From contig NZ_AWZU01000002.1 in NCBI RefSeq assembly GCF_000472385.1, positions 186,001-250,000 on the forward strand: a stretch of DNA of 64,000 nt, read 5' to 3'. Position numbers and translations under genes: made by a program. The DNA is from Bradyrhizobium sp. ARR65. GTDB lineage: Bacteria; Pseudomonadota; Alphaproteobacteria; Rhizobiales; Xanthobacteraceae. Shown here piece after piece: positions 62,896 through 64,000 of the stretch. The first letter of the stretch is position 1. Every line of letters starts with the position of its first letter. The notes beneath the pieces are model-generated. The model was not told where the DNA came from. It was given only the letters and a program-made list of their open reading frames with translations, and did not search any database.

Positions 62896-64000
62896 TGCTT
62901 CGGTGCACCCTCCGAACGCCGTTTCTTCGCAGGATTGGGGCTGTTCTGGCTGGGCGCTGCGGCGCCCGGTGGATTGTTGGTCTCGAAGGACTGGCGCAAG
63001 ACGATTTTGGCGCCATCGCGCAGCTTGTCGGCCCCGTCGATCACGACGCGATCGCCTGGATTGAGGCCCGAGAGCACTTCCACGCGGTCGCCATCGGTGA
63101 CGCCGAGTTGCACCTGACGCACCGAGACGGTGCTGTCGGGGTTGATCAGATAGACGAATGTGCCGGGCACGCCGCGCTGGATGCCCGCGGTGGACATGGT
63201 GGTCACGTCCTTATGCGTGTCCAGCAGCAGGCGGACATTGACAAACTGGTTGGGATAAAGCGTGCGCTGATCGTTAGGAAACTGTGCGCGCAGCTTGATC
63301 GTGCCGGTGGTTTGATCGATCTGGCTGTCGAAGGTCTGCAGCGTGCCGTCCGCTAGCTTGTTGGCGCCGCCGCGGTCGAGTGCGGATACCGGCAGAACCG
63401 CGCCGCTTTGCAGGCGTTTTGCAATCGCCTGCAAATTGTCCTCGGGCACGGTGAACAGCACGCTGATCGGCGCAAGTTGCGTCACCACGACGATGCCGTT
63501 GGTATCCCCTGGGGTCACGTAGTTGCCCTGATCCACCTGACGCAAGCCGACGCGGCCGTCGACCGGGGACACGATCCTGGTGTAGTTCAGATTGACTTCC
63601 GCCGATTTCACCGCCGCGCGATCGGCTTCGACCGTGCCCTGGTCCTGGGCCACCAAGGCGATTTGCGTGTCCAGCGTCTGATGCGGCACCGCGTTCTGCG
63701 CGGCGAGCCCCTGGTAGCGTTGCAAATCGACCTGCGCTCCCTTCAACAGCGCTTCATCGCGCGCAAGCTGGCCCTTGGCTTGCGCAAGCGCCGCCTCGTA
63801 GGGGCGCGAATCGATTTCCGCGAGGAGGTCGCCTTTCTTGACCTCGTCGCCTTCCTTGAAATCGATTTTCATCAGATAGCCGCTGATCTGGCTCCTGATG
63901 GTGACGGTGGCGAGCGAGGTGACCGTGCCCAGCGCGTTGAGGGTAAGTTTGATGTCGCCCTTACCGATGACCTCGTCGGCGACGGACATTGGTGGCGCAT
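62892..64000 (-). CDS. mdtA: RND periplasmic adaptor (membrane fusion protein, MdtA-like), 5' end beyond the window
   Basis: At least 368 residues. It has the beta-barrel/lipoyl/coiled-coil layout: [20 protein letters not shown], then [20 protein letters not shown], the coiled-coil [37 protein letters not shown] and [20 protein letters not shown]. The frame is open to the right edge (in phase to 63998), so the ATG at 63989 is probably internal and the N-terminal signal sequence is outside. The C-terminus is a Pro/Lys-rich tail. It links the inner-membrane pump to the outer-membrane factor encoded at 54961. Confidence 0.9.
   Translation of the reverse strand, partial: APPMSVADEVIGKGDIKLTLNALGTVTSLATVTIRSQISGYLMKIDFKEGDEVKKGDLLAEIDSRPYEAALAQAKGQLARDEALLKGAQVDLQRYQGLAAQNAVPHQTLDTQIALVAQDQGTVEADRAAVKSAEVNLNYTRIVSPVDGRVGLRQVDQGNYVTPGDTNGIVVVTQLAPISVLFTVPEDNLQAIAKRLQSGAVLPVSALDRGGANKLADGTLQTFDSQIDQTTGTIKLRAQFPNDQRTLYPNQFVNVRLLLDTHKDVTTMSTAGIQRGVPGTFVYLINPDSTVSVRQVQLGVTDGDRVEVLSGLNPGDRVVIDGADKLRDGAKIVLRQSFETNNPPGAAAPSQNSPNPAKKRRSEGAPKQ

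Overview
The window reads as chromosome of a Bradyrhizobium-type alphaproteobacterium. The evidence is high GC, a short alphaproteobacterial flagellin, D-glucarate catabolism genes, an ahpC-ahpD pair, a BA14K protein, and several intergenic repeats that I recognise from Bradyrhizobium from memory only (no search was run). No rRNA, tRNA or CRISPR array was seen.

Layout. (1) 1-5.9 kb: the end of a surface-polysaccharide locus, with a sugar-1-P transferase tail, manC, an FkbM methyltransferase, ugd, a UDP-glucuronate 4-epimerase-like protein and an SDR dehydrogenase. (2) 6.1-11.1 kb, minus strand: a glycosyltransferase-like protein, a formyltransferase and an 812-aa HAD-containing protein, candidates for modifying sugars or the flagellin next door. 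(3) 11.6-21.9 kb, plus strand: a flagellar filament and hook block, in order ECF-type sigma factor, flagellin, fliD, fliS, putative anti-sigma protein, flgD, flgE, two small chaperone-like genes, flgK, flgL. (4) 21.9-25.2 kb: LOG-type phosphoribohydrolase, HAD phosphatase, ahpD, ahpC and a molybdopterin-binding Mop protein.

(5) 25.5-45.8 kb: an integrated element of about 20.3 kb. It is bounded by perfect 15-bp direct repeats (25502-25516 and 45777-45791) and interrupts a long dispersed repeat whose two halves lie outside the boundaries. It carries a P4-type tyrosine integrase at the right end, an AlpA-like regulator, a prim-pol/P-loop replication protein, two HTH proteins (one terminase-small-subunit-like), a stand-alone M41-like peptidase and many small unknowns. 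Its cargo segment (36.6-44 kb) has lower GC. It holds an OLD-type ATPase/TOPRIM gene followed by a gene with two PD-(D/E)XK nuclease domains (candidate anti-phage system), a HEPN-like protein, an MltR-like protein and a membrane/coiled-coil protein. Decayed remnants of an ATP-dependent DNA ligase and of an SRAP/YedK protein flank the ATPase-nuclease pair.

(6) 46.2-54.1 kb: a complete D-glucarate/galactarate route to 2-oxoglutarate (galactarate dehydratase family, semialdehyde dehydrogenase, gudD, kdgD) with a LysR regulator and an MFS transporter. (7) 54.2-64 kb: two small envelope proteins and an MdtABC-OMF tripartite RND efflux operon. One pump subunit has an unusual low-complexity periplasmic insertion, and the adaptor gene runs off the right edge.
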